From Taudactylus pleione (lineage: Eukaryota > Chordata > Amphibia > Anura > Myobatrachidae): a DNA stretch of 64,000 nt. Position numbers and translations under genes: made by a program. Below are positions 1 to 13,300 of the stretch, piece by piece (position 1 is the first letter of the stretch; each line of letters begins with the position of its first letter). The notes beneath the pieces are model-generated. The model saw nothing but the letters and a program-made list of their open reading frames with translations. It ran no database searches and was not told the DNA's origin. The DNA lies in contig JAUIMM010000001.1 in the NCBI GenBank assembly GCA_031769625.1, positions 2,232,001 through 2,296,000 of the forward strand, given 5' to 3'.

Positions 1-12
1 CATTGTACTCGA

Positions 13-605
13 GGCCTGATTCAGAGCCGCTCATAAGCGGCCGCTCGTTCGCTCAAGGCGATGTTCGCACAACTGTGTATGGGTCGTAATACGCATGCGT
101 CAACCAGTCATTGCGGTCGGAATTCGTGTGCTCGTAAAGCAGCGAGGGGCTGTTAATTTGAGTGACAGAATGTACCGTTTGTGGGTGGTAACAGGGGAAG
201 GTGCTTGAAAACGGGGGAGTGGAGAATCGAACGCAGGCGTGCCAAACGGTCAAAATGGTGTTTAATGGGTGTGCATAATTAACAAAGCAGCGTCATCGAC
301 CACGTCACTTGGTTGTCTTTTAGCCTGAACTGCTTGCAGTGATTGCGGGAAGTAAATCCTACCACTAGCACTGTGAGCAGTTCAGACGCCTTTCGATGTT
401 CCCGATTAATCAAATAAATAGCGGAGATGACGTATGATGCAAACTGCAAAGGGGCGTCTTTACAAAATAGCGAGCACATTTTTCGGACGCTCGCTCTGAC
501 ATAGAGGCGTCCACAGACCGCAAAGTGCGAGCGCTCAATTTAAATATCCGGCCCCTTTTTAAGAACGACCGTCAGCAAATAGCATCTTACTCTGAATTAG
601 GCCCT
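13..605. mobile_element. Harbinger-like MITE, copy A
   Basis: Bounded by imperfect inverted ends of the GGCCTGATTCAGAGC type (start near 13, mirrored by CTGAATTAGGCCC ending near 605). The same terminal motif marks the elements at 26387, 35339, 39866 and 42358. No transposase is inside. Confidence 0.55.
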
Positions 606-1119
606 CGGTCATTACTAGGGGGCATAAAATTAACAACCAGTGTGGGGAGAGGTCTCTCTCTTGAAGCATTGGGATGGGGGCCCCTTCAAAATGTTGCTAT
701 GGGACCCTTGAAGTTTTGGCTACACCCCTGTCCAGGCCTAATGGAAGTATACAATGCATATAAGTATGATTACAGTTATACATTACATTCGGTGTATAAG
801 CACAGTATGCTGTGAATGCGCATTTATAGTATACGTGGGCTATACTAAGTGGTAATAACGTTAAATTCATGAACTTGATGTTGCTTATTTTTACAAGAAG
901 CTCCCAGTTGCCTTACAGTGATTCTCTTTGGTTTGCGAGAACTAGTGATCCAGGCAGCAGGTACTGTACATGTGCGCAGCGCTGCCACCGGGAAATATGG
1001 GGCCTAGTAAAACAGCGCTCCCCGTCCGGTCCCCTTACTGCTGTACCCCCCATTCCCCCCAATAGAGGCCCTGTGTGCATGATGGAGACCATGAGTCAGA
1101 AGCCTGGCCTGCCATGGTT

Positions 1120-1156
1120 ATGCAAATCAGTGATGTCACAGAGGCCAGTGACATCA
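1120..1156 (+). promoter_or_regulatory. Octamer plus inverted pair of CRE/ATF-like sites upstream of copy A
   Basis: About 160-190 bp before the ATG stand ATGCAAAT (1120-1127, POU octamer consensus), TGATGTCA (1131-1138) and its exact reverse complement TGACATCA (1149-1156). All three are kept in copy B. The transcription start is not known, so promoter function is inferred from position and motif only. Confidence 0.4.
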
Positions 1157-1312
1157 TAGCACAGGACAGCAGGTCAGGCTCACACAGAGCAGCAGACACA
1201 TTATAGTTACAGATTCTTAGCGAGGTGCATCGTTTTTATTATAAGACGAATTTTCTCTAATTGTACAACTAGAGAAGCTTCTAAGAGGCTGTACGACTTA
1301 ATGTGAGGCGTC

Positions 1313-1326
1313 ATGGCCTCCCCTAG
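1313..1326 (+). CDS. PHF7-like: PHF7-like copy A, exon 1 (start codon)
   Basis: A 14-nt coding part, ATG GCC TCC CCT AG, followed by a strong donor (gtaagtga). It ends in phase 2, and the G that opens the exon at 3427 completes Arg5, giving MASPRKRKRK. An identical exon with the same donor is present in copy B. The start was chosen because it supplies the only in-frame Met upstream of the basic stretch and the phase fits exactly. Confidence 0.8.
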
Positions 1327-4300
1327 GTAAGTGAGAAGAACCCGGGACACTTTAGCATTGGTTTTACAATTGTTGTTATTTGTTTTTGGGAGAGGGGATT
1401 GTATTATTTTCCTTATTTAAAACAGCTTGAATTATTTTTAAATGCAATAGTACTAAGTAATGTGTACATACCTGTAATATAGTTGCCTAGTTATTACAGT
1501 TAGCCGTCCAATCAACATATAACGCTAAATTCAAAATGATCAGGGGAAACAACAATTTAATAATACTCAGACATGACTCTGTAGGCAGAGCTAGTCCTGC
1601 ACGGGGACTACTGGTCTCCCAATATATACTTACATATGAGAATGTTCAATGAGGTACAACCTATATGGTTACATCTCAGAGAGAAATCCTAAAAAGAAAT
1701 ATATTAATAACACTCAAGGGCACTTATCTGCTTATATAATCTATATACATTCTGCAGAGTTTGGTAATAATCACTTAGTCACATATAAATCTCTGCCATC
1801 ATAATCGTGTTGGATGCACAGACTGTAGAATGTCATTAGCAGCTGCAGCATCATACAAATACAATACTGGGAATCTCCCAAACAGGTCTTTGCAGTGTGA
1901 TTGAATTTACATACATAGAAATATGATTTGTACTGGCAGAACCTGGCTTAGGATAGTAATTAGGCACAGCATCCAGGTATTTACACACAGGATTAAGACT
2001 AATCCATATAAACTAAATTTGCCACAATGTTTGAGTCACAGGTTGGGTATATGTGTTTGTTATAAGATAGGTTAACAAGTCCCCATTATGACTGGGCTAT
2101 TACCAAATGTAAGAAGACTTATCTGTAGAGAGTACCTCCAGGTAATATGTAGGAGAGGGTATGTACATGAAAGACCCCAGACCATGAGTGACAACCTGCT
2201 TCTGCTGTTACTCTGTTATACAGACCCCATCCTTTTCAAGGTTCTCATAATGTGTTACTACTGACTACTGTACGTTTCTCATGCCACACCAGTCTCCCTG
2301 CTCTCTCATCCACCGTCCTCTGTATAATGGTGTGACAGCAGAAGAAGGTTAGCACTCATGGTCTGGGATCTTTCATCTACAATCTGCCTCCTATATACTA
2401 CCTAACATTGGTGTAATTACCATAGGTGCAAGGGCTGCAGCTGCTATACAGCCCAGAGCTGAGGGGGAACCCTTCCTTGTCAAAGTTACATGTATTATAT
2501 ATATATTTCACCATTGGGTGATACATATGAGCTGTCATATTGCATTAGTTTTGTAACAAGTACTCAGTGAAGATTACGGATTTGCATGCAAAGCAAAAAT
2601 ATACAAATACAATTCCGACTAACTAACACTTTGGTTTGATGCACCTGGTGCAGATGGACAGGCTCATGTATGAAAGTAAAGTCCCACATCACACACCTGG
2701 AAATACACAGGGTGTTATAAGGCAGTGCATGCATTTGCAGGCCCAGATAGCCTCAGATAGTACACTTCTGCCAATGTACCATTTACATACACAAATGTGA
2801 CACCTGTAATAGGCACAGTCCTGATGTCCCCTCACTCTCATGATATTATGTAAGACATACTGTAAGTGAGATGGAGCCGAGCAGTATTCTAGGAGAAAAA
2901 ACAGGTAAATGCAGTGGTTCTAGTGTCGGTTGGGTGTGGAAGTGATGCAATCTTTCATCATGCACAATTATATTTTCTAGTGTATCTGCTGCTGCTGTAT
3001 ACCCACAGAGGTGCAGAGTCATTGTCTGAGGGCAGTCCCAGGGACTGTGGCCTGTTGAATCACGTTTGCACATAGAAAAGTGTCCAAATTCTTGCAGTTT
3101 GTAAATGACCCTTAATGAAAGCAATCTGATTGGATTATTGCACAGTTACACGTAACCCCTATACAGTATATGTGTGCACAATCTTTACCTCTTAGCGTGT
3201 GGTTGCTGTGAAGCCTTTGGGTGGAAGTCATACATGTAGTTATGGTTTGGTTGGACATTAAGGGTCTAGTGTGGCTGTTTCTGATCCTCTGGTCTTTCGG
3301 CACCTTGCGACCCACTTCCACTAAAGCGCCAGCTCTCAGAATACACTGTATAGGACACATACATAAAGGAGGGTTATTATGATTTGCACATTTATGGCAT
3401 CATTTTGTTTTTGTATCTTTGTTTAGGAAAAGAAAGCGAAAGACAAATAGGGATCCGGCTCCAAGCTCATCGCTGGACGCCGCTCCCGGTAAGAGAGGAG
3501 CCAGGAGAAGTCTTATTACACCTTCAGTAATATAACTGTAATTACACACATTGCTGGTGTCCTGAGAGCTGCCTCCTAGTAATTATACAGTGGGTCATTA
3601 ATAATAATAATGCTCTTTATGGATTATGGGTAGTTCTCCCGCACAGCTTTACATTGTTGTAAAATGATTGCTCTGTATTGTACCACAGTGCTCGGTGCAG
3701 GTCTCAGCCACTATCTAGTTACTAGGAGCTGCCATGTCTGTGTGATATTCCAGCAATGATACAGTATCCCAAATGCTGCTATTGTTGGGGAGGGGGAACC
3801 ATGTCAGAACTAGTCCCATAATACAATGTTATATAAATGATATATTCTTGGGGGCTGTAAACAGGAACAATCAGACATTGTTTGGAGATACCTTTACCCT
3901 CCCCAGTAATTACAATATTGGGCACATTATGCTGGAATATCTGTAAGTGATGGTGATTACCGGTGATTATATCATACATGCCTACTCTCCCGGAGCGTCC
4001 AGGAGGCTCCCAAAAATTGTCTTGCACTCCCAGCTGCCTGGAAAAGTGGTCAAGTCTCCAGGGCGGCCACATTCCCTTGGACCCCCACACACACCCCTGC
4101 AGCGGAGGGGCAGATAAAGCGATTTGTGATGAATCGCATCATGATGGCCTTGCCCCCTGCTTCACAATCCTGGTAATCTCGTCATTGTGTAGTGGGGACG
4201 GGGCCACGATGAGGCTATTCTACCATCACGCCCCTGCACCGCCCCATGAGCCCCATCACGTCCCCCGTCCTGTTATATAACCTATGCTCCATCCCTCTGT

Positions 4301-7300
4301 ATGCTCTGCCAGCTACAGTCCCACCAGCCCCTATTATCTTATCATTATGCTCTCCCTCTAGTCTATGAGCTCTAATTAGCGCCACCATCTACCCTCTGTC
4401 TCACAGCTGCCGTCCTTCACCAACCTTATATGTACTTGTGCTGTATTGTAGGTGTAAGTTGTATTTTGTATGATTTATATCTCTCCGGCACTACATTATT
4501 ATTACTTATTTATGAACAGTTATATATATATATTCCCTATCACTTGGAGACACATTACTGCAGGGTTAATTATTTTCAATTTTTTGGCAAAAGCAAATTA
4601 ACCTGCCAGTGTGTTTTTGTTTTTTGTGTTTTTTGGAGTGTGGGATGAAACCTGAGTAAACCCACCTAAACACAAGGAGAACATGCAAACTCTACACTCA
4701 TAGTGGCTTGATCAGGAATCAAACTCAGGACATTATTGCATGATGACACTCATTTTAAACATGTATTGCTGGAGGTGACACACACATATAAATAGCACAT
4801 CTTACAGGTAACCTCTTGTCTTGCTTCCACAGAATGCGTTTTCTGCGGCCGTGCAGAGAATGACGTGGCCAAATTTGGAGAGTTGCTAACTAATAGCAAA
4901 GAGAAGCTGACCGTCCACCACTACTGCCTGGTATATATGCTAATAAATGATTGATGAACATCAGTATACATATACAGGGTGGGACTGGCCCACAGGGGTA
5001 TAGGGGAAATCCCCGGTGGGCCCCACTGTCTGAAAGCCCCACCCCCTCCTCTAGGCGTCATGCTCCAGACTGTGCACTGAATTGTACATTGTTACTCTAT
5101 TAGAGGGTCAGTTACCTTGTGGAGCAGGACCCCTGATAAACATCAGTTCATGATTCACTTCTATAGAAACTACATCAAGATTTGCCTAATGGTTAGCTAA
5201 GCAAATGTGGCGGCTGTCCACACCCCCTCTATTGGATGACCACACCTCTTTGTTGGATGACCACACCCCCTCTGTCGGATAGGCCCCTATCACTGCTTTT
5301 CCCTGGTGAGCCCTTTATGCCCCAGTATGACACAATATATATATATTTCCTCCATTTTTAACTTTAGACATAGTGAATATTTTTTTGCTGAATCTTCCCC
5401 TAAGGATATGTAGATATCTGCACAGTTAATGCTAAATGCAGGAAACAGTGTAACAATGTACTCCCAGTAATAACACGGGAATATACGCTACAGACACAAG
5501 GGTATCACATTGTTATTGGGAATGCAGTACAGGTGTTAGCTCAGTGATTATACCCATAAGTACATCTCCCCTCTCTCTCTGATCCAGCTGCTATCCACCG
5601 GTATGCTGCAAAGAGGCAGAGACAGCCATGGATTCTACGGCTTCCTCTTCATGGACGTGCGGAAGGCAGCGAGACGGGCAGCAGAGATGGTGAGGGGGCT
5701 GATCATGGTGATACTTCCTCATGTTGTGTGGCCTGCGCCCAGCAAACATTCTCTTTTTATGTCACAGGAAAACTGAATTACACATATTGTGCCTGATCCT
5801 GAGTACACACATCGTCTAGTGTGTACCCAGCATAAAGTTGGGTACACACTAGGTCGACAACCTATCTGACGATTGGTAAGTGTATACTTACCAATTCATC
5901 TGCCCAATGTGCCGGGCTTGACAGCTCAAATGGGAGGGCATTTAAATCGCCCACCAAGTTGAGCTGACAATCACCGCCAGGTCTAGCTGTATGTGTACGG
6001 GTGATAGGCGGATCGTCCGTACATACCAGCAGATGGCCGATGTATCTTTCAGATATATCGGCAATCGGCTTTGCCGCACAACAGATCAGATATGGCTGTG
6101 AACGACGTCTCCTATACACATGTACACACCCGGCGATGCACTATAGATATATCACCCATTTAAGCGAGCAGGTGATATATCTATCAGTGTGTACCTGGCT
6201 TTAGAGCTGCTGTTTCCTATCTCTTCGGCTATGGAGCAGCACAGAAGGTTGATAGCAGAGGACCTGGCTATACGTGTTAATTACAGTGATGAATTTATTA
6301 TTAGTAAAGTGGTTATTTATGGGTGGGTAAGGGATGCCAGCACTCAGGATCCTGGTGGTCAGAATCCCGATGCAGGCATCCCGACAGGCTTAGGATACTG
6401 ACACCTGCAGGTAAGTATCCTAAACCCTCCCCCTAAACCTATCACTCCCTCCCCACAGCCAAACCTGTCCCTCCCTCCCCACAGCCTAAACCTGTCCATC
6501 CTTCCCCACAGCCTAAACCTGTCCCTCCCTCCCCGCAGCCTAAACCTGTTGCTCCCTCCCCACAGTCTAAACCTGTCCCTCCCTCCCCGCAGCCTAAACC
6601 TGGCCCTCCCTCCCCATAGCCTAAACATGTCCCTCCCTCCCCACAGCCTAAACCTGTCCCTTCCTCTCCACAGCCTAAACCTAGCCCTCCCTCCCTGCAG
6701 CCTAAACCTGTCCCTCCCTCCCCACAGCCTAAACCTGTCCCTCCCTCCCCACAGCCTAAACCTGTCCCTCCCTCCCCGCAGCCTAAACCTGTTCCTCCCT
6801 CCCCGCAGCCTAAACCTATCCCTCCCTCCCCACAGCCTAAACCTGTCCCTCCCTCCCCGAAGCCTAAACCTCTCTTCCCTTCCCCCCTGCAGCTTAAACC
6901 TAGCCCTCCCCCAAGTGCCTAATCCTAACCCCTAGCACCCTCCCCCTATCACGCAATACTTACCGTCGGGATGCCGGTGGTTGGGATGCTGGTGCCGGGT
7001 ACTAAATGGTGTCTGGATTCCAGCACTGGCATTCTGAGCGCCGGCTTCCCGACAGCTGGGAAATAAACTACATCCCATTATATATAGTGGGGAACCTCCT
7101 TACACCCATTGTTCTTCTCTTACTCACTATTGTCATTTGTCATTTATAATGTTTGCAGACCTGCACAGTGTGTAAGGAACCGGGAGCATCCATCCACTGC
7201 AGCAGGAAGGGCTGCACAGAGAACGTGCACTTCCCATGTGGCCAGGAGAAGGGCTTCATCTCCCAGTATGCCGAGCAGTTTCCGTGAGTAATCCATTTAC

Positions 7301-10300
7301 TTCTAGGTATTGGCTACATCCCATTAGTTATAGCTAAAGTGCATTAAGTGCGAGAAATGCCATGTGCAATGTACGTGATATCATACTGTATTATTGGAGA
7401 ATGTGGACGTGGGGATAAAGACTAAATATATAGATGATAGAGACCTGGCATTGAGCGTTGGGGAAAGGGGTGGTAACAAAACTTTGCTTTTGGGTGGATT
7501 GTTTAGTCTTTAAATGTAGAAGAGGTCACACATGGGGTGACAGCAGGAGGTAGCTCTATGGGAGAACATGCAGTTACAGAGGCTCTATTGATGTTTCCTT
7601 TGAAGTACTCACAATTTGTACTCTTACATTGTTCCCTTATAGATCATTTTGCACAAAGCATCGGCCCTTTCAGAAGGCTAAGCCACAGGAAGACCCCAGT
7701 GCATGCACCATCTGCCTGGAAGATCTGACACCATCTCCATCTTATGAGGTGATTAAATGCCCCTGCTGCAAACATACCTGGCTCCACAGGACCTGCGTGC
7801 AGGTAAGTTCTCACGTTACTACTTACTCCTCACCGGGACAGACTCTTATCGGAGCCAGTGTCTTGGCCAAAATAATCTTGATAAATTGCCCCAAAAGTGC
7901 GATGAGATAAGCAGGAGGTGAGCCAGGAGGAGCCCCATGGAGTGGAGGGATTAGAGGAGAATGGGGGGTGGTCACCAATATCAAATGCTGCCCTGAGGTC
8001 ATGGGATATAAGAATAGTGAACTGGCCATGAGGAGGCCACCAGTGATTGTGGGGGGAATGAAGGGACCCAAAGCCTGATTGGAGAGGACCTAGGAGGGAT
8101 TGGGAGGAGGGGAATGAGGTGCTGTCATTGTACACCAATCGCTCGCAGGGGCTTAGGGGTAAGGGGAGGACAGATGGGACACTACATATATCGCTCTGCA
8201 TTTTATGGGTGATCTAATGCAGAAGCTGATAACTGTGTCCACTCTTTATACTGTATATGATGTTTTATGACACATGATGATGCTGCCTGACATTAGGCTG
8301 GTGTCTTATACTCACTCAGTCAGCTCTTGTGCAGGACTTTTGCTTTATAGCTGTAAGTATGTTATATATATATATATCTCCAAATGACAGCCAGCACACG
8401 CTGTATATATCAGTAAGGCTTTGTCTGTGGTGACGCCTCATTGGTGCTCAATGAACACCAAATCCACATCCAAAGTAGTTGCACAAAAGCAGAGGTCACC
8501 CACCAGGACTTCTCTTCATAGTGGTAAAACACCTACTTTACTTGTCACAGCATTGGTGCAATAATCAAGAAGGTCGATGTTTCCACCGCAAAAACGCTGT
8601 CTTTTTCAAGACACCACCAGTGCATAGGACAGGACACGTATATATATATATTAATTAATTCGAACCTCTAACTGTACATTTATTACAGATGCAGGCACTA
8701 AGCACAGGAAAGTATTACCTGAAGTGTCCCATATGCCAGAATATGGAGCGCTTCCAGAAGGAGATGGTACGGATGGGCATCTACATTCCTCACAGGTATA
8801 TTATATAACTGTTTTATTTACCTTTAACATAATACTGTAGAATCCGGCACCACCCTCACCCTCATCCCTCACTGGGCGCATCGCTAAACGGACGGGCCGA
8901 CCAGGGGCATAATGAGGCTGGAGGGGACCACGTGCAGATGTCTGTGAGCCACACACCCCCCTGACAATACATGTCAGTATTCTGGCATTATACTTGGAAA
9001 TGTGGTGCCAGCTACACTTATCTGGTGATCACGCCAGAAACTTGGTGCCGGCGCCACTTTGCATAATAACAGAGTAATGTTGCTGGGCAGCAGCGGGATG
9101 GACTGTACATAGGTAACTGAGATGGCTGCAAGGAGTGCGCTGTGTGTCCCCTGCACCCATTATAGAGACGCCGCTGGTGCCGATACATGTACATAGCTTA
9201 CACGGGGAAGTGACCGCTCACTTCTGTGGTTGTTCACCTTGTATTTCATACTAATGTAATGCTATAAGCAACATGTGCCCAATACTAATGTAATGTTATA
9301 AGCAACATGTGCCCAATACTAATGTAATGCTATAAGCAACATGTGCCCAATACTAATGTAATGCTATAAGCAACATGTGCCCAATACTAATGTAATGCTA
9401 TAAGCAACATGTGCCCAATACTAATGTAATGCTATAAGCAACATGTGCACAATACTAATGTAATGCTATAAGCAACATGTGCCCAATACTAATGTAATGC
9501 TATAAGCAACATGTGCCCAATACTAATGTAATGCTATAAGCAACGTGTGCCCAATACTAATGTAATGCTATAAGCAACATGTGCCCAATACTAATGTAAT
9601 GCTATAAGCAACATGTGCCCAATACTAATGTAATGCTATAAGCAACATGTGCACAATACTAATGTAATGCTATAAGCAACATGTGCCCAATACTAATGTA
9701 ATGCTATAAGCAACATGTGCCCAATACTAATGTAATGCTATAAATAACATGTGCCCAATACTAATGTAATGAAATTCATCAGTTCATTATTAAGCAAGTT
9801 ACCAAATGCAGTCGTCTGTAGATGCCGCTATGGTTCTATGGGGGGAGTCAGAGGTGGGCGCTGTACTGATTTGGTGACAAATGATGAGGGTTTCTGTTAT
9901 GTGCATGCATCGGTGCCACATTGTGCATCTGCGGTGATGGCGTTGCCGCTCCGGTTGAGTTATGTTGTTACTCGCAGTAACACCACAGTGTAGGTAACAC
10001 TTGCAGTAACACCACAGTGTAGGTAACACTCGCAGTAACACCACAGTTTATGTAACACTCGCAGTAACACCACAGTATAGGTAATACTCGCAGTAACACC
10101 ACAGTGTAGGTAACACTCGCAGTATCACCACAGTGTAGGTAACACTCGCAATAACACCATAGTGTAGATAACACTCGCAGTAACACCACAGTGTAGGTAA
10201 CACTCGCAGTAACACCATAGTGTAGGTAACACTCGCAGTAACACCACAGTGTAGGTAACACTCGCAGTAACACCACAGTGTATGTAACACTCACAGTAAC

Positions 10301-13300
10301 ACCACAGTGTAGGTAACACTTGCAGTAACACCACAGTGTAGGTAACACTCGCAGTAGCACCACAGTGTAGGTAACACTCGCAGTAACACCACAGTGTAGA
10401 TAACACTCGCAGTAACACCACAGTGTAGGTAACACTCGCAGTAACACCACAGTGTAGGTAACACTCGCAGTAACACCACAGTGTAGGTAACACTTGCAGT
10501 AGCACCACAGTGTAGGTAACACTTGCAGTAACACCACAGTGTAGGTAACACTCACAGTAGCAGGGGAAGAATTATGGGAGACAATGGATGTGCCTGCCGC
10601 CGGGCTCCAGCTCTGAAGGGGCACCTCCTCCTTTGTCCACAACATATTCACCCCACTTAGGGCTATAACTATGTACCCGGAGAGTACCGTCACAGCCGCC
10701 CAATACATGGCACCCCTTCCCGGCACCTCAGAAGCCACCATACATTAGTGGAGAGCTCCATGTCAGACAATTAGCTGCTACCTTCATCTGTCTATAGCCT
10801 GTCTGCATGTGAATTGCTACATTACAGTGTCAGCGGCTGTGATGGGGGGCTACCAAATTATAACTTGCCTCCGGGCATCAGGGATGAATTTCCGCCACTG
10901 CGCAGTAGGAAAATCACCGGGAAAATGGCTACTGCGCCATTTTGCTGGTGACCTGCGCATGTGCAGTAGACTCTGGCACAGACTAGTGCCAAGAGTCTAC
11001 TGCTGCGCTCAGGGCACTGCCGGCCACTGGGTGGAGAGGAGGAGGCACCGGACGGAGACTGCACACAGGCCCCTCCTACTTAATATGCCCCTGTTCGCTG
11101 GCCTAGGCAGCTTAGTTGTGCTGTACATTCTGAGCAATAGTGTTTCTCAGATGTACGATGGTCCAATGCGATGTTCCTGATTTTGATCCGATGCTGCATT
11201 TTAGGATGCGTACAGTGGATCTGAGAAGCCAGCAGTTGGCATCTCATTTAAGAAAATGGCACCTGCAGCATTTATATAACTTATGAGTTCTGCTCTGACC
11301 AATGACGCAACATCGATCATTCTTGCGTCCCCCTGAGAATCAGGCCTATGACTGCGGTCATGTTCCAACTGTTCTAACAGACTCCAGTGACGCTTAGCGA
11401 GATGCTAAACTCAGCCATCTTGTCCAATTTGCCAAACACTGACCCTATAATTCCTCACAGTAACTACAGAGGTGACCTCTCTATGGCAGCTGTTACACCC
11501 TGTGCCCCAGCTCACACACTCTCCTTTCATTGTAGAAAGTGTTACAGCTTCTTCCTACAGCTATAACTGATAGCCAGCCAGGTGTGCAATCATAGTGTCA
11601 GCCGCTCCAAAATCTATGTAATACGGCTGGGAGAGTTTTGTCTTCTATCTCTTATATATAGGTCATGGCATTTGTCACGGTGCTGTACACCCAATGCCAG
11701 GCCCAGGTTCCCCGGCCAGATTTGTAGATGTGATGCCTGGTACACATGGAGACAGATTTACTTGTGGGGGATCAGGGACCTGGTACAGTGTCCAAATGTC
11801 ATTTACTCTCTGCCATCTGTGCTGGTCAGTAGTGGTGCATGTAGGTGCCCATTGCTGCCTGGTTATATTGTCACGTGTCTGGCAAGGTGTAGAAAGAACC
11901 ATGTGAGACAGACAGAATACAGACCTCAGTGTACGTCAGTGACATTATATCACATTAACCTTACAGAGATGCAGCGTGGGAGCGTGAGGACAACGCTTAC
12001 AGAGAGCTACTGCAAGTGCACCAGAGGTGTGATGTGGAACCCTGCCTGTGTGACAGAGGAAGAACCCACAGTGAGAGTGGAGGGTAAATTGGATTCAATT
12101 AAACATTTCTACATTACTGAACCTAACACCAATCTTTGAGCCGTAACCAGACATTTTACACCTCCCGCAAATAATCATCATTTGATGGCATTTGCTCTCT
12201 CTCTCCACCCCACGCTATATATATATATTTTGATTTGTGCCTTTTATCCTCCACCAATGCCCGGGTTGTAGGCAGAATGAAGGAAGTCGGGCGACGTATC
12301 ATCCTTTGCGCTTAGTTAGCGCTCTGGTGCTGCTCAGATGGACACGGTTACGGTGACATGCTGGGGCAGTGACACTGCCTTTCGTGACTTATCTCGCTAT
12401 ATGTCCGGTGCCCTGTAGTACAGTATATAACGCCTTTGTATTTCAGGAGTGTTTCTTTTTTAAATATTTATTAAACTCCCCTACATATTACACCGTGTTT
12501 ACATCTTATAAGCTGCCACATTGTCTGATCATCCCTAATATACAATAAAACCTTTAGTACCTGAGGTTCTCCATCTCTTCCAGAAACACGACGCTCCCTT
12601 ACTCAGGGTTATAGCTCCAGATTTAGGGAAGAGATTTATCCTATGTGTTTCCCCTTTCAGTGATTGGTGCATAATCCGCTGCCAGTGCTGCGGAGCATCC
12701 GGAACCCACCTCACCTGCTCTGCCCTGACATCGGTGGAGTGCACCTGGGCATGCGCTGACTGTACTTCTATCCTGGAGAGACCTGAGGATGAGGAAGGTG
12801 AGTACTGTCCCAGGCTACTTTCTGTAATATACATTATTATGTGTGGTTAGTATGGTGTCTAAGAGCATAAATTATATTTCACTAAAGAGGTAGAATGAGA
12901 ATTAATGGAAACTCTCATTAAGTAACAATTATTTTATATTATGGCTAGATACATTTATTAAACCTTTCTATATATAGCATGTATTACTTGGGCTGTCAGT
13001 ATGTGATGTAATATGTACCACTTACTGTATGACCATAAGGTGGGTAGAGATGCAGTGGAGATAAATCTGGGGAAGGTGCCCCAGTTATTTAGAACCCTGC
13101 TAACCACAGTGATCACTTCCCACCATAACGTTTGGATAAAGGAACATTTCTACACGTGGCCGATGTCTTCTACTGTTACATGCAGTGGGGTGTGACTGAC
13201 TTGTTTCCCCTGTGCTGCCCTACCAGTCATTTTCATTAGATAGTATTGTGCCTGGGGCAAGTGGAATGAAGCAATCTGTCCTCATCGTGTCAGACACCCA

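Larger units (their letters stand above)
1..10556. repeat. Segmental duplication, left copy
   Basis: This interval realigns with 53011-64000 at high identity in exons, introns and nested repeats. The offset drifts only between about 53,010 and 53,027 before the minisatellites. The left end of the duplication lies at or beyond the window edge, and the right end cannot be located because copy B runs off the window. Confidence 0.93.

Noticed and set aside
6549..6935. 128-codon frame with a Leu/Ser/Pro nonapeptide repeat (and 59573-59959)
   Set aside because: The 27-bp array sits in an intronic non-autonomous element with no splice link to the gene.
9248..9772. CRISPR-like array
   Set aside because: Units are contiguous with no variable spacers, and the genome is eukaryotic.
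9968..10741. Minus-strand frame of 257 codons with Cys/Tyr/Leu repeats, and its equivalents at 63165-63999
   Set aside because: Pure read-through of the 29-bp array; three units make 29 codons, so all frames stay open.
11582..12139. 185-codon plus-strand frame
   Set aside because: It overlaps exon 8 in a different frame; the spliced frame keeps the family motif DAAWEREDNAYRELL.
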